DNA from: Ekhidna sp051379705
Lineage (GTDB): Bacteria > Bacteroidota > Bacteroidia > Cytophagales > Cyclobacteriaceae
Assembly: GCF_051379705.1 (NCBI RefSeq)
Contig: NZ_CP179868.1
Coordinates: 1,674,001 to 1,738,000 of the forward strand
DNA length: 64,000 nucleotides
Direction of reading: 5' to 3'
This document shows, piece after piece, positions 33,711-43,679 of the stretch. The stretch's first letter is position 1, and each line of letters begins with the position of its first letter. The notes beneath the pieces were generated by a model. It was not told the DNA's origin and did not search any database. It worked only from the letters and a program-made list of their open reading frames with translations. The translations under genes and the position numbers were made by a program.

Positions 33711-35741
33711 ATGGATAGAAGCTTTCTTTATTTAGAATACTCAGGATGGTGGCTACTCCCCATTGTAATTCTGGCTGCTTCACTTTCCTATTTTCTTTAT
33801 TCCAAGAAGAATGTTCCATGGAACTCTTCGCAAAATTGGGTGCTTGCAGCAATTCGTTTTTTAGGAATTTTCTCCTTGCTTGCACTTTTACTTTCTCCCT
33901 CTATTCGTAAAGTGACCAACCGTGTGGAAGATCCTGTTGTAGCTCTCGCTGTGGATAATTCCCAATCTGTTGTCCAAAGAGGTAATTCCAAAGAAGACAT
34001 TTTGGAAATTATTCGCTCCCTTGAAGAAGGACTAGACAACCAAGACATTGATGTAGAATTAGTCACCTTCAATGATTCCTCAGATTTCAATTATTCCACC
34101 TCCAATTTGTCTAGTCTGATAAAGCGAATCGATGATGTCACGGATCAGCGTCATTTTGTTGGCTCAATACTTATTACAGATGGCATTTACAATCGTGGTA
34201 GCTCTCCACTTTATAAAAATTACGTCACTCCGATTTTCACCATTGGCCTTGGAGACACGATTCCTCCAAAAGACGCAAGTATTTCACGAGTCCTTTACAA
34301 TAAAGTGACTTATAAGGGTAATGAAACGCCCATTCGTCTTGAAATTTCTCAAGAAGGATTCACCAATCGTGAGATATTCGTGCAGTTAAAGGAAAAGGGG
34401 GAATTGATAGCAGAGCAGAAAATACGGCTAAGAAGTTCTATTCAAGAAGTTGAATTCGTGTTAAAATCGGAAGAAGAAGGTTTGAGGCGATTGGTAGCCT
34501 CCATATCTAATCTTGGTGATGAATCTACACTTGAGAACAATCGATCCAACATTTTCATGGAAATTATTGATGGGAGACAGCAAGTACTCATTGTAGCAAA
34601 CGCGCCTCATCCAGATATTAAAGCCATTCGCTCAACACTTGCCGAAACTGGTAATTACCGAACAGAAGTTTACATCCCGCAAATTCACGATGAAAAGCCA
34701 AATGAAGTTTTTGATGTGGTTATTTTCCATGGCGCATTCACTTCAGGCATCAATTTTACTCCTAAAGAAAATCCTGGAACATGGTACATTTTAAGCAATG
34801 AAAGCTCAATAACCTCAGCAAATCGTACCCTTCCGTTTATTAAAATTGAGCGAAGAGGTTCTCAACCTGACAAGGTTGTGGGTTCATTCAATCAAAATTT
34901 TAGCAAGTATAAAATAGAAGATGTTTCAGCATTTGAAGAATATCCTCCAGTAGAAGTTCCCTTCGGGAATTATAGCATAAGTGGTCCGACAGAAATATTG
35001 ATGTACCAAAAACTTGGGAGTGTGAAAACACAAAAACCACTCATGGTAGTATTTGATGACGGCACCCAAAAGAGCGCTGTTTTACTTGGCCAAAACATCT
35101 GGAAGTGGAAGCTACAAGAAGCTGCTATCAATGGCAATGCGGATCAGTTTAAAAACCTAATCACGAAAACGGTACAGTTCCTTTCCGTAAAAAACGACAA
35201 AAAACAATTTCGCTTCAAGTCACGCGTGAATAATTTCACAGATTCAGAACCTGCGCTATTTGATGTTGAAGTATACAACGACATCTATGAGCGGATTTAC
35301 GGAAGTGACATTTACATTACCATTACTTCTGAAAATGGAGCACAACAAAATTTTACTTTTACAGATTCCGAACTCAACAATACGTTTCGGGCCCCGTCAT
35401 TTTCTCCAGGTATTTATCAATATCAAGCAAGAGTACAAATTGGTGATAAGACCCTGACTGATCGTGGAGAATTCTCGGTTCAAGACATCAACCCTGAATT
35501 CACTAACCTCACAGCAGATCATAGACTACTGAAAAACCTTTCGAATAATTCCGGAGGGACTTACATGCATTTCAATCAAGCTGATCAGATCTTAAGCATA
35601 ATAGACGAAATGGATTTCAAATCGATCATCAAAAGTGAAGAGAATTTCATTCCCCTAAATCGAGCGTGGTGGTGGTATTTGATCATCTTTTCATTATTCT
35701 CGGGTGAGTGGTTTTTGAGAAAATTCTGGGGTGGCTATTAG
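33711..35741 (+). CDS. VWA-like membrane protein
   Basis: 676 residues. Two N-terminal membrane helices (about 14-30 and 45-63) precede a von Willebrand A-like domain with a MIDAS start AVDNSQSVV (DxSxS, about residue 80) and ITDGIYNRG (about 158). Then come beta-rich domains and one C-terminal membrane helix (WWWYLIIFSLFSGEWFLRKF). The topology resembles BatA/BatB-type or LPS-linked VWA proteins of Bacteroidota. It may scaffold envelope proteins; no enzyme motif. Its stop overlaps the TonB-receptor gene by 4 bp, tail to tail. Confidence 0.65.
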   Translation: MDRSFLYLEYSGWWLLPIVILAASLSYFLYSKKNVPWNSSQNWVLAAIRFLGIFSLLALLLSPSIRKVTNRVEDPVVALAVDNSQSVVQRGNSKEDILEIIRSLEEGLDNQDIDVELVTFNDSSDFNYSTSNLSSLIKRIDDVTDQRHFVGSILITDGIYNRGSSPLYKNYVTPIFTIGLGDTIPPKDASISRVLYNKVTYKGNETPIRLEISQEGFTNREIFVQLKEKGELIAEQKIRLRSSIQEVEFVLKSEEEGLRRLVASISNLGDESTLENNRSNIFMEIIDGRQQVLIVANAPHPDIKAIRSTLAETGNYRTEVYIPQIHDEKPNEVFDVVIFHGAFTSGINFTPKENPGTWYILSNESSITSANRTLPFIKIERRGSQPDKVVGSFNQNFSKYKIEDVSAFEEYPPVEVPFGNYSISGPTEILMYQKLGSVKTQKPLMVVFDDGTQKSAVLLGQNIWKWKLQEAAINGNADQFKNLITKTVQFLSVKNDKKQFRFKSRVNNFTDSEPALFDVEVYNDIYERIYGSDIYITITSENGAQQNFTFTDSELNNTFRAPSFSPGIYQYQARVQIGDKTLTDRGEFSVQDINPEFTNLTADHRLLKNLSNNSGGTYMHFNQADQILSIIDEMDFKSIIKSEENFIPLNRAWWWYLIIFSLFSGEWFLRKFWGGY

Positions 35742-37825
35742 AAGTTGATCACCGCACCCAGATAACCAGTTCGCTGTGAATAGAGGTTTTGGTCTTTCTC
35801 CGAATAGTCAAAATTGTAACCAAAGCTCTGAATGTTTGCTCGATCAAAAACATTATTCAAGCTCGCAAAAGCAATGACATTCATCTTTTCTGAAATAGTG
35901 AAAATCTTACTAACAGAAAGTCCTGCGTTGGCATAAGGAGCCAGTCGAATCGATTGCTCACTGTAGCTGGGTTCAAAGGCATCAAGTGCACCATCATAGC
36001 TGGCAGATGTTACTTCTGAAATCGCAGTTCCTTCTCGGGCCACTATGGTCGACTCAATCGTCCAGAACCTACCAGGGGAATAAGAGACATTGCCTCGAAT
36101 AAAGTAGGATAAGTCATACGTGTATCCTCCCTGCTCGCTTTCAGCATCCAAAAATGTCAATGACGCCGATGCATTGAGCTTGGATGAAAGCCTGTAATTG
36201 GTGAAAAATTCGGCGCCTCTTGCAGTATATTTTACCTCGTTGGTTTCACCGGTTTTATCAAACAAACTTACTGCCAGCTCCAATCCATTTTTGTTTCTTT
36301 TAATATCAATCGATTTCTGAAAGCTCTCTGAATTAAAAGGTTCACCTGTGTTTTCCATGAGTCCATTTTTATGATATACTCCGGTTCCTAAAGTGATTGT
36401 CCACGTCTCATCTGCATACGAAATGTTAGCCTGTCTGCTCAAGTAATCATCAATATTTTCTGTTGGAATATTCTTCCGAAAGCCGGTACCGAAAGCAATC
36501 TGATCGGAAATAAAATATTTAAAATAGGAGTAGCCCTCAAGCACCTTTATGTGGGCTTCTTCATCCAGATCTATGGTCGGATGATTTGTATTCACTGCGT
36601 ATCCGAATTCGTGGAAATTTCCAAAAACCGATGAAAACCGATAATCATAGCTAATTCCGCTCTTCAAACTAAATCTGGTCTTTGAAAGCAAATAATTAGC
36701 TCCTACGAAAATGTCATTCTTTTTTACGTTAAAAGCAACAGTGGAATACGAGTAGTCGCCATTGCTATAGCTCATCCCATTGTTCAAGCTCAGAGAACCA
36801 CCCCAAAGGGATTTTTCCAAAGTGGAAATCAAAAAACTCCTTTGCTTTTTCTGATCGAAAATGCCCATAAAGCTGGGATGCTCAAAGTTAAATTGATATG
36901 CTTCTGTAACAGAATAGCTCAGAACTTTCCAGCTGACCAAACTGCCATTGCCATACCAATACAATCCAAGATCATTTGAGGTAAAGGACTCAATATCCTC
37001 TAATGCGTCCTCATTTAGCATTTTTATTGGCCCGCTTGGTTGCCAGTTGGTAAACAGTTTTAAGCTCTGCTTATCATTCAGTTTCTGTTCTCTTGAGTAT
37101 CCAATATTAGCCAGACTCAATACCAACGAATTTGCATTGTCATCAAGCACTCGATCATCCGTCTCCATGGCTATGATACCGGATGTAACATTGCCAAACT
37201 CTAAAGGCGGATTCCCGGGAAATACTGTAACACCTTTGATAATTGATGTATTAAAAATGCTAAATGTACCGATACCATTAAGCTGAGAATAACGCACCGC
37301 ATCGTATATCGGCACGTTATTCATGAAAATACCCGTTTCTAATGGACTGCTTCCTCGCAAGCTGATATTGGCTGATTCATCAGTAGTAGTGGCTGATGGC
37401 AGTGAGTTCACTGCAAGAATTGGATCTGCTTTTGCTGCTGGATTTGTATAGATATCAATTTTCTTGATTTCCATATACTTAAACTCTTCAGCAATCAATG
37501 GTTTTGCCGTCACAACAACCGTCTTGCCTACTGTCTCGATTTCTATTAATTCAATGTTCATGGTGGTGGATACCGGAACTATCTTCTCTCGAAATCCCAC
37601 ATATGATACGATTAATGAATCTTGCATATCCACCTGCTCTACTTCCATGCTAAACTTTCCGTCAACATCTGTTATAGCTCCTTTTCTCCAGTTTTTAAGC
37701 AGGTAAATATGTGCACCAATCAATCCTTCTTTGTTCTTTGAATCAACTATTACTCCATTGACTGTAGACTGAGAAAAAAGACTGATCGCAACAAGTAAAA
37801 ACAATATGGAAAGAGCTGATTTCAT
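35738..37825 (-). CDS. TonB-dependent receptor with carboxypeptidase-like N-terminal domain
   Basis: 695 residues from ATG 37825. Signal peptide MKSALSILFLLVAISLFSQ, then a CarboxypepD_reg-like domain (about 22-105: VNGVIVDSKNKEGLIGAHIYLL... VDGKFSMEV), a plug domain (about 120-225: LRGSSPLETGIFMNNVPIYD) and a 22-stranded barrel ending in YLGAVINF. It imports an unknown substrate across the outer membrane. The frame extends 12 codons upstream, but ATG 37825 overlaps the TPR gene's TGA as ATGA and begins the signal peptide, so it is chosen. Encoded in one operon with the TPR protein; no SusD partner. Confidence 0.88.
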   Translation of the reverse strand: MKSALSILFLLVAISLFSQSTVNGVIVDSKNKEGLIGAHIYLLKNWRKGAITDVDGKFSMEVEQVDMQDSLIVSYVGFREKIVPVSTTMNIELIEIETVGKTVVVTAKPLIAEEFKYMEIKKIDIYTNPAAKADPILAVNSLPSATTTDESANISLRGSSPLETGIFMNNVPIYDAVRYSQLNGIGTFSIFNTSIIKGVTVFPGNPPLEFGNVTSGIIAMETDDRVLDDNANSLVLSLANIGYSREQKLNDKQSLKLFTNWQPSGPIKMLNEDALEDIESFTSNDLGLYWYGNGSLVSWKVLSYSVTEAYQFNFEHPSFMGIFDQKKQRSFLISTLEKSLWGGSLSLNNGMSYSNGDYSYSTVAFNVKKNDIFVGANYLLSKTRFSLKSGISYDYRFSSVFGNFHEFGYAVNTNHPTIDLDEEAHIKVLEGYSYFKYFISDQIAFGTGFRKNIPTENIDDYLSRQANISYADETWTITLGTGVYHKNGLMENTGEPFNSESFQKSIDIKRNKNGLELAVSLFDKTGETNEVKYTARGAEFFTNYRLSSKLNASASLTFLDAESEQGGYTYDLSYFIRGNVSYSPGRFWTIESTIVAREGTAISEVTSASYDGALDAFEPSYSEQSIRLAPYANAGLSVSKIFTISEKMNVIAFASLNNVFDRANIQSFGYNFDYSEKDQNLYSQRTGYLGAVINF

Positions 37826-38523
37826 AGTTTTTTGAATTGTGTCAATGTGGCTTTTGCCCAATGATATTGAGGTTCCATTGCAATGGCTTTTTCCAAAATA
37901 GCTTCAGCTTTCTCTCTCTCTTCCACTTTGTTATAGGCCATCGCTAGACCCATGTGCGTATCCATATACAGCCAATTTTCTTCTGTCTCACCAGTTTCAA
38001 ATAGTTCAATGGCTTTTTCGAATGCAGCTACTGCCTGCTTAGCATCTCCGCCAAACATTTCAGGAGTGTACAGTTTTGATCCACCATGTAGCTTTTGAAC
38101 AAGCGGTGAGTCTGGAGCTAGACGCATGGCTTCATCCATTAATGATGAACTCTTCATGCCGTATAGCATTCCCTTCATTGGGCTGTAGGCCATCACTAAT
38201 CCATAAACTGAGGATAGAACGGCATTTGCTTCAGCATGCCCAGGATTCTCTTTAATGATAGATTTCAGTAAATCAACCGTCTGATCTACATTGTCATCAA
38301 AGGTCGCTTTGTCTTGGGTCGCCATTGTATTGTTTAGCAAGCCATACATGGCCATGGCCATTTCAAAGCTATTTTCCCCACTTTCTTTTTCAGCAATGAC
38401 AATTGCTTTTTCCCACATGGTTTTGCTGGCGTTTAGATACCCGGCATATTGAAGTTCTTTAGATGTTTGTGCCGACGATAGCCCAGCTATCAATAGCATT
38501 GATATAGTTATTATTTTTTTCAT
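37822..38523 (-). CDS. Periplasmic TPR protein
   Basis: 233 residues with signal peptide MKKIITISMLLIAGLSSAQ and tetratricopeptide helices, clearest at the end (DTHMGLAMAYNKVEEREKAEAILEKAIAMEP). Likely a periplasmic binding or scaffold protein working with the TonB-dependent receptor it overlaps by 4 bp. A palindrome shared with the winged-helix operon lies 19 bp before its start. Confidence 0.75.
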   Translation of the reverse strand: MKKIITISMLLIAGLSSAQTSKELQYAGYLNASKTMWEKAIVIAEKESGENSFEMAMAMYGLLNNTMATQDKATFDDNVDQTVDLLKSIIKENPGHAEANAVLSSVYGLVMAYSPMKGMLYGMKSSSLMDEAMRLAPDSPLVQKLHGGSKLYTPEMFGGDAKQAVAAFEKAIELFETGETEENWLYMDTHMGLAMAYNKVEEREKAEAILEKAIAMEPQYHWAKATLTQFKKL

Positions 38524-38541
38524 AATTGATAATTATTAAAG

Positions 38542-38560
38542 TAGTTTATTTTATAAACTA
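38542..38560. promoter_or_regulatory. Operator, copy 2, before the TPR/TonB-receptor operon
   Basis: Perfect 19-bp palindrome TAGTTTATTTTATAAACTA (8-bp arms, 3-bp spacer). The same motif occurs at 39471-39489, before the membrane-protein/winged-helix operon. Probably bound by the winged-helix protein encoded between the two sites. Confidence 0.75.
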
Positions 38561-38575
38561 TATATTCAAAAAAAA

Positions 38576-38860
38576 TTATTCGATGTATTGTTTTAGGTTA
38601 TTCACATAGTCCTCAAATGCTTTGATCCCAACTTTCGTAATACTGCATGTAGTCAGTGGCTTCTTCCCTTTAAAGGACTTAGTCACACTTATATATCCAG
38701 CACTTGAAAGCTTATCGAGCTGCACACTTAGATTTCCAGCTGTTGCTCCGGTCTTTTCCTGGATGAAAACAAACTCGGCAGAGTCTACTCCAATCAGCAA
38801 GGACATAATGCCTAGCCTCAACTGAGAGTGTAGTAACGGATCTAATTGTGCAAAACTCAT
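38576..38860 (-). CDS. Winged-helix transcriptional regulator (MarR/ArsR-like)
   Basis: A 94-residue single-domain protein: DPLLHSQLRLGIMSLLIGVDSAEFVFIQEKTGATAGNLSVQLDKLSSAGYISVTKSF.GKKP.T.CSIT. This is the common Bacteroidota winged-helix family with a recognition helix at about 39-55 and the KKPLT wing. It is translationally coupled (ATGA) to the membrane-protein gene upstream, a pairing often seen for this family. Two identical palindromes flank its operon, suggesting that it represses both its own operon and the receptor operon. Confidence 0.85.
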   Translation of the reverse strand: MSFAQLDPLLHSQLRLGIMSLLIGVDSAEFVFIQEKTGATAGNLSVQLDKLSSAGYISVTKSFKGKKPLTTCSITKVGIKAFEDYVNNLKQYIE

Positions 38861-39429
38861 TTTTCTGCCTTTCTAAGTAAATATCCTGGGATCAAATAGC
38901 CTGCTAATATACCTGCCCCACCAACTAAATACTGATCCAATGGAGGCAAATTAAATGCAATAATACTTGCTGCCCATAATGCCATTCCTCCCATTATAAG
39001 TGGACTGAAGCGCAATGCCTGACCAGAAACAAAGGTTCCTATCCCGGCAAAAACCAAGATGATAGCATTCACATTGTAGTTTACATCAGCCATGAAAAAG
39101 AGTATAATAAGTACCCCTATAAAAACAGCTAACCAAATCTGGCTATATAATCGATCCAAATGGCTTTTTACCTTAGCTTCGCTACTCCTTTTTGCTCCAT
39201 GCACCATAGATATAATAGCTGCTGGTATCGTTAGTATCCACACAATGTACGGATGCTCATACCAATCATACTTTTCAATAAGGTAGTGCCCGATATTAGC
39301 TATCATCACTACCCATCCCCAAAGTAGAAAGTAAAAACTTCCTCCCTTTGCTACGTTGCGCTTAGCCTCACCAATCATACCTGTGATTAGTGCTAAACTC
39401 TCGTCTTTCGATAATTCTTTGTTACTCAT
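38857..39429 (-). CDS. Integral membrane protein paired with winged-helix regulator
   Basis: About 190 residues from ATG 39429 (the frame is open from 39462, but MSNKELSKDESLALI is the more natural start and keeps the operator outside the gene). Five or six hydrophobic helices: FYFLLWGWVVMIANIGHYLI, YIVWILTIPAAIISMVHG, IWLAVFIGVLIILFFMA, AIILVFAGIGTFVSGQAL and others. No transport motif recognised. It may sense a membrane signal for the regulator encoded next. Confidence 0.75.
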   Translation of the reverse strand: MSNKELSKDESLALITGMIGEAKRNVAKGGSFYFLLWGWVVMIANIGHYLIEKYDWYEHPYIVWILTIPAAIISMVHGAKRSSEAKVKSHLDRLYSQIWLAVFIGVLIILFFMADVNYNVNAIILVFAGIGTFVSGQALRFSPLIMGGMALWAASIIAFNLPPLDQYLVGGAGILAGYLIPGYLLRKAEK

Positions 39430-39470
39430 AATTTCATAGATTTTACTATAAATACGACACAAATATAAAA

Positions 39471-39489
39471 TAGTTTATATTATAAACCA
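39471..39489. promoter_or_regulatory. Operator, copy 1, before the membrane-protein/winged-helix operon
   Basis: TAGTTTATATTATAAACCA: 7 of 8 outward base pairs match, with a perfect core GTTTAT-N3-ATAAAC. It lies 42 bp before ATG 39429 and is the sister of the palindrome at 38542-38560. Confidence 0.75.
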
Positions 39490-39502
39490 AACACTCAAAA
39501 TA

Positions 39503-39526
39503 AAGGGACAGCTCGTACCGTCCCTT
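39503..39526 (-). terminator. clpC terminator
   Basis: Minus strand: AAGGGAC, 10-nt loop, GTCCCTT, then TATTTTG. It follows the clpC stop by about 9 nt. Confidence 0.7.
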
Positions 39527-39534
39527 CTGTTCTT

Positions 39535-42096
39535 TTATTTCTCTTTCTTATCCTGTGCTTTGGGGGCTTTCTTTTTCTTGAGCTTGATATTTAGCTCTTC
39601 TTTCTTACCATCCCAGTCGGCAACCAAAGTATCGCCTTCCTGAATGTCCCCTTTAAGTATCTCTTCGGCAACAGGATCTTCCAGATGTTTCTGGATTGCT
39701 CGTGCCAAAGGCCTAGCTCCATATTGTGGATCATAACCTTTATCAGCCAAGAACTCTTTTGCCTTCTTCGTCAACTCAATGGCATAGCCAAGATCAGTAA
39801 TCCGTGAGAACAGCTTACCTAATGTAATGTCTATAATCTTGAAGATATCTTCTTTCTCTAGTGAATTGAAGATGATTACATCGTCAAGTCTATTTAAGAA
39901 TTCAGGACTGAAAGTTTTCTTCAAAGCATTATGAATAGTTGACTTCATGATATCATCCATGCTGTCTTTTCTGCTTTGCGTTGCAAAACCTATTCCTGCT
40001 CCGAAATCTTTTAGATCCCTAACTCCAATATTGGAAGTCATGATAATCAGTGTGTTTCGGAAATCGACCTTTCGTCCCAATCCATCTGTTAGTACACCAT
40101 CATCCAGTACCTGAAGAAGTATGTTAAATACATCCGGATGGGCTTTCTCTATCTCATCGAGCAAGACAACACTATAGGGCTTTCTTCTCACTTTTTCAGT
40201 AAGCTGACCTCCCTCTTCATAACCAACATATCCCGGAGGCGCTCCTACAAGTCGTGATACAGAGAATTTTTCCATGTATTCACTCATGTCTATTCTGATC
40301 AAAGAATCTTCTTTGTCAAAAAGGAAACTTGATAGCACTTTGGCCATCTCAGTCTTACCTACGCCTGTTGGTCCCAGGAATACAAATGAGCCAATTGGCT
40401 TCTTCGGATCTTTCAATCCCACTCGTGTACGCTGAATCGCCTTAGACAATTTCTTAATTGCTTCTTGCTGACCGATCACTAGACCTTCAAGGTCTTTGCT
40501 CATCGTCACAAGCTTAGCACTCTCATTCTCTGCAATTCGCTTCGTAGGAATACCCGTCATCATGGCTATCACATCTGCCACATTATCTTCTCCCACCTCA
40601 TAACGCTTCGTTTTTGTCTCATCTTCCCATCGAGCTTTCTCATCTTCCAACTGCGCAATGAGTTTTTTCTCCTTATCTCTTAGTTGAGCAGCTTCTTCAT
40701 ATTTCTGGCTCTTCACCACCTTATTCTTCTCCTTCTTCACATCTTCGATCTGCTCTTCAAGCTCCGTAATAATCTTCGGAACATTTATATTGTTAATATG
40801 AACTCTTGCGCCAGCTTCATCCATCACGTCAATCGCCTTGTCCGGCAAAAATCGATCAGATATGTACCTGTCAGATAAAGTCACGCAGGCTTTGATTGCC
40901 TCCGGCGTATAATTAACGTGGTGATGATTTTCATACTTATCCTTGATATTATCAAGAATTTGATGGGTTTCCTCCGGTGAGGTAGCATCAACCATTACCA
41001 TTTGAAAACGACGTGCTAATGCACCGTCTTTCTCAATATATTGTCTATACTCATCAAGCGTAGTTGCACCGATACATTGAATCTCCCCTCTTGCAAGTGC
41101 TGGCTTAAACATATTGGAAGCATCCAGTGAGCCGGACGCTCCTCCGGCACCAACAATTGTATGGAGCTCATCTATGAAAAGAATGACCTCTGGAGATTTT
41201 TCAATCTCATTCATTACGGCTTTCATTCGCTCCTCAAACTGCCCTCGATATTTGGTGCCAGCTACTAATGATGCAAGATCCAAGGTTACCACACGTTTTC
41301 CGAAAAGGATACGTGATACTTTTTTCTGCACAATTCTAAGCGCAAGCCCCTCAGCAATGGCTGTCTTACCAACTCCTGGCTCTCCGATTAAGATCGGGTT
41401 GTTTTTCTTTCTTCTACTCAATACTTGAGCGACTCGCTCAATTTCTTTTTCCCTTCCAATGATTGGATCGAGTTTGTCTTCTTCGGCCAACTTCGTTAAA
41501 TCTCTTCCGAAATTATCCAGCACCGGAGTTCGTGATTTCTCACTCCCTTTTTCTTTTCCTGATGCTGATCTTCCTGAACCTCTTGGGCTACTGGAGTACA
41601 ACTCCTCACCTTCATCGTTCGGGTCATCAGTATCTGCAGAAGCCATCGGGTTTTCCGTCTGGTATTCGAGCATCTCTTTTACCAAATCATAATTCACTTC
41701 AAACTTTTCTAAAATTTGAGTAGCCAGATTATCTTCATCTCGCAATATTGAGAGCAACAAATGCTCTGTTCCAATTAGTGCGCTTTTGAAGATTTTAGCC
41801 TCCAAATATGTGATCTTTAATACTTTTTCTGATTGACGTGTGAGCGGAATATTTGCCAGATTCTTAACATTACTGGTCGCTGTTCCCTTGGTCGCCTGCT
41901 CAATTGCAGAGCGTAACTCTTTCATGGATAGCCCAAGCTTTTTCATTACACTCACTGCTACTCCTTCTCCCTCTCTGATCATACCCAGTAAAAGGTGCTC
42001 TGTGCCAATGTAATCATGTCCTAATCGCAGTGCTTCTTCCCTGCTCAATGAGATGACTTCTTTGACTCTGTTTGAAAATTTTGCCTCTTTTGACAT
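39535..42096 (-). CDS. clpC: ATP-dependent Clp protease ATP-binding subunit ClpC
   Basis: An 853-residue class-I Hsp100 unfoldase. Two Clp_N repeats (FSNRVKEVISLSREEALRLGHDYIGTEHLLLGM...), first AAA+ module with Walker A GEPGVGKTAIAEGLA and VILFIDELHTIVGAGGA, a UVR/middle coiled-coil region (about 420-480), and the second AAA+ with GPTGVGKTEMAK, DMSEYMEKFSVSRLVGAPPGYVGYEEGGQ. It feeds substrates to ClpP. Full length, single gene. Confidence 0.97.
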   Translation of the reverse strand: MSKEAKFSNRVKEVISLSREEALRLGHDYIGTEHLLLGMIREGEGVAVSVMKKLGLSMKELRSAIEQATKGTATSNVKNLANIPLTRQSEKVLKITYLEAKIFKSALIGTEHLLLSILRDEDNLATQILEKFEVNYDLVKEMLEYQTENPMASADTDDPNDEGEELYSSSPRGSGRSASGKEKGSEKSRTPVLDNFGRDLTKLAEEDKLDPIIGREKEIERVAQVLSRRKKNNPILIGEPGVGKTAIAEGLALRIVQKKVSRILFGKRVVTLDLASLVAGTKYRGQFEERMKAVMNEIEKSPEVILFIDELHTIVGAGGASGSLDASNMFKPALARGEIQCIGATTLDEYRQYIEKDGALARRFQMVMVDATSPEETHQILDNIKDKYENHHHVNYTPEAIKACVTLSDRYISDRFLPDKAIDVMDEAGARVHINNINVPKIITELEEQIEDVKKEKNKVVKSQKYEEAAQLRDKEKKLIAQLEDEKARWEDETKTKRYEVGEDNVADVIAMMTGIPTKRIAENESAKLVTMSKDLEGLVIGQQEAIKKLSKAIQRTRVGLKDPKKPIGSFVFLGPTGVGKTEMAKVLSSFLFDKEDSLIRIDMSEYMEKFSVSRLVGAPPGYVGYEEGGQLTEKVRRKPYSVVLLDEIEKAHPDVFNILLQVLDDGVLTDGLGRKVDFRNTLIIMTSNIGVRDLKDFGAGIGFATQSRKDSMDDIMKSTIHNALKKTFSPEFLNRLDDVIIFNSLEKEDIFKIIDITLGKLFSRITDLGYAIELTKKAKEFLADKGYDPQYGARPLARAIQKHLEDPVAEEILKGDIQEGDTLVADWDGKKEELNIKLKKKKAPKAQDKKEK

Positions 42097-42239
42097 GCGT
42101 TTTGCCTTTCGCTTTTTAGTAAAAATATAGGATAAACGAAGAATATCCCTTTAATGTAGATGAAAAAACGCGAGCAATTTCAGATTTGTTCAATATCTCG
42201 TCGAAATACTTGAAGTACTTTGATTTTACTGCTGCTTGA

Positions 42240-42857
42240 TCAATTTCTTAGGAGTGATTTGTTCAAAATTTGCGCCGCATTCGGGCCTTCACACATGATC
42301 AAATCAACAATGCTCAAATTTGGAACAAAGGTATCACCAAAAAGCTGTGTATAGGGCGATGGTTCATATATTTTTCGATCAGAAAATGGTTTCTTGGGAT
42401 TGATTGTGTTTCTAAAGTCATTCCCCTGGCCAATCTGATAATTTTCGGTGAATGAAATCTTAATATCAAAATGAAGGATTTTAAAGCAAATTCTAATGAA
42501 CTCCAGATTTAAATCAATCAGTCGAGTTGGCTTGTTATCCCAAGTAGTTCTGAACTCCTCATTGAAGTATTCAAAGAATGGTGCTTTTCCATAACCTGAA
42601 TAAAAAGCACCCCAATGATCTTTCATCCATCTTTGAGAATAATCGACCAAGACATCTTTTGTAGCCGTGCCGTTCGAATAGCGGACCGGGACAATCAGCG
42701 GCTGAATTTTATTGGAGGTTCGCACATAAGCTCTATTCCGGAAAGTCTGTTTCGGAAAAGAATCATGAATTTCAAAACAAACCTCTTCGTACTGAGACAG
42801 GAGAACAAAATATTCAAGACTTCCCAAATAGTGAGGTTCAATGATAATTGTGCTCAT
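42240..42857 (-). CDS. WbqC-family protein
   Basis: A 205-residue protein with the WbqC pattern: IIEPHYLGSLEYFVLLSQYEEVCFEIHDSFPKQTFRNRAYVRTSNKIQPLIVPV near the N-terminus and W...HWGAFYSGYGKAPFFEYF. The family is linked to surface-polysaccharide loci, but its reaction is not established. It begins inside the stop codon of the Sua5 gene (ATGA), so both are co-translated. Confidence 0.8.
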   Translation of the reverse strand: MSTIIIEPHYLGSLEYFVLLSQYEEVCFEIHDSFPKQTFRNRAYVRTSNKIQPLIVPVRYSNGTATKDVLVDYSQRWMKDHWGAFYSGYGKAPFFEYFNEEFRTTWDNKPTRLIDLNLEFIRICFKILHFDIKISFTENYQIGQGNDFRNTINPKKPFSDRKIYEPSPYTQLFGDTFVPNLSIVDLIMCEGPNAAQILNKSLLRN

Positions 42858-43480
42858 CCGACTATGTTCAGATCTCCCATCCCTTCTCTTATCACTTCCG
42901 GCCTATCACCAGTGCAATCAATGACAGTACTCGGATGAACTTGCCCAAACCCACCATCAATAACCACATCTACCAGGTTTTTAAAGTCATCATAAATAAT
43001 CTCCGGATCTGTCGCATGATCGTGAATTTCATCATCATGTATGGAAGTTGTAATGATTGGGTTGCCTAGTTCATTTACTATCTCACGTGGAATGTTATTG
43101 TCAGGAATTCGTATCCCGACCGTTTTCTTTTTCACGTTCAAAATCTTTGGAACTTTCGAAGATGACTCTAAAATAAAGGTATAGGGTCCTGGTAGCGCCT
43201 TTTTCATCAACTTAAAAGTAGGAGTGTCCAAATGCTTTGTATATTCAGAAATGTGACTCAGGTCGTAGCAGATAAAGGAAAGATTCAAATGCTTCCCTTT
43301 GATTCCTTTAATGAGCCTTATTCTTTCAATCGCCTTTTGATTGAAAATATCACAACCTAAACCATAGACGGTATCGGTTGGATAAATGATCACACCACCA
43401 GCTCTTAAAATCTTGACGATTTCGACAATTTTTCGTCGCTCAGGATTTTCAGGATACAACTTTATAAACTCTGCAGCCAT
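42854..43480 (-). CDS. L-threonylcarbamoyladenylate synthase (Sua5/YciO/YrdC family)
   Basis: 208 residues with the YrdC-domain landmarks GGVIIYPTDTVYGLGCD (about 29-45), IKGIKGKHLNLSFICYDL (K-R-x(n)-K-like binding strip), LPGPYTFILESS and KTVGIRIPDN. It makes the threonylcarbamoyl-AMP used for t6A37 modification of tRNAs reading ANN codons, or is the close paralogue YciO. It is short and lacks the Sua5 C-terminal domain. Confidence 0.85.
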   Translation of the reverse strand: MAAEFIKLYPENPERRKIVEIVKILRAGGVIIYPTDTVYGLGCDIFNQKAIERIRLIKGIKGKHLNLSFICYDLSHISEYTKHLDTPTFKLMKKALPGPYTFILESSSKVPKILNVKKKTVGIRIPDNNIPREIVNELGNPIITTSIHDDEIHDHATDPEIIYDDFKNLVDVVIDGGFGQVHPSTVIDCTGDRPEVIREGMGDLNIVG

Positions 43481-43679
43481 AGAATATTAGATTCTCAACA
43501 AGAACAATTTACTAAAAGAGCCAAAAAACGACGATTTCAAAATCAAATTATGAAAATGTTGAGCTTATCCAGTATGGTTTAATTTATTTTGCGGAAAATT
43601 TAAATGTCTTCTTTAGGGATTTACTCTCAATATTATGACATTAAGTTTTACGAGAAAGACTACATAAGAACAAACTGCA

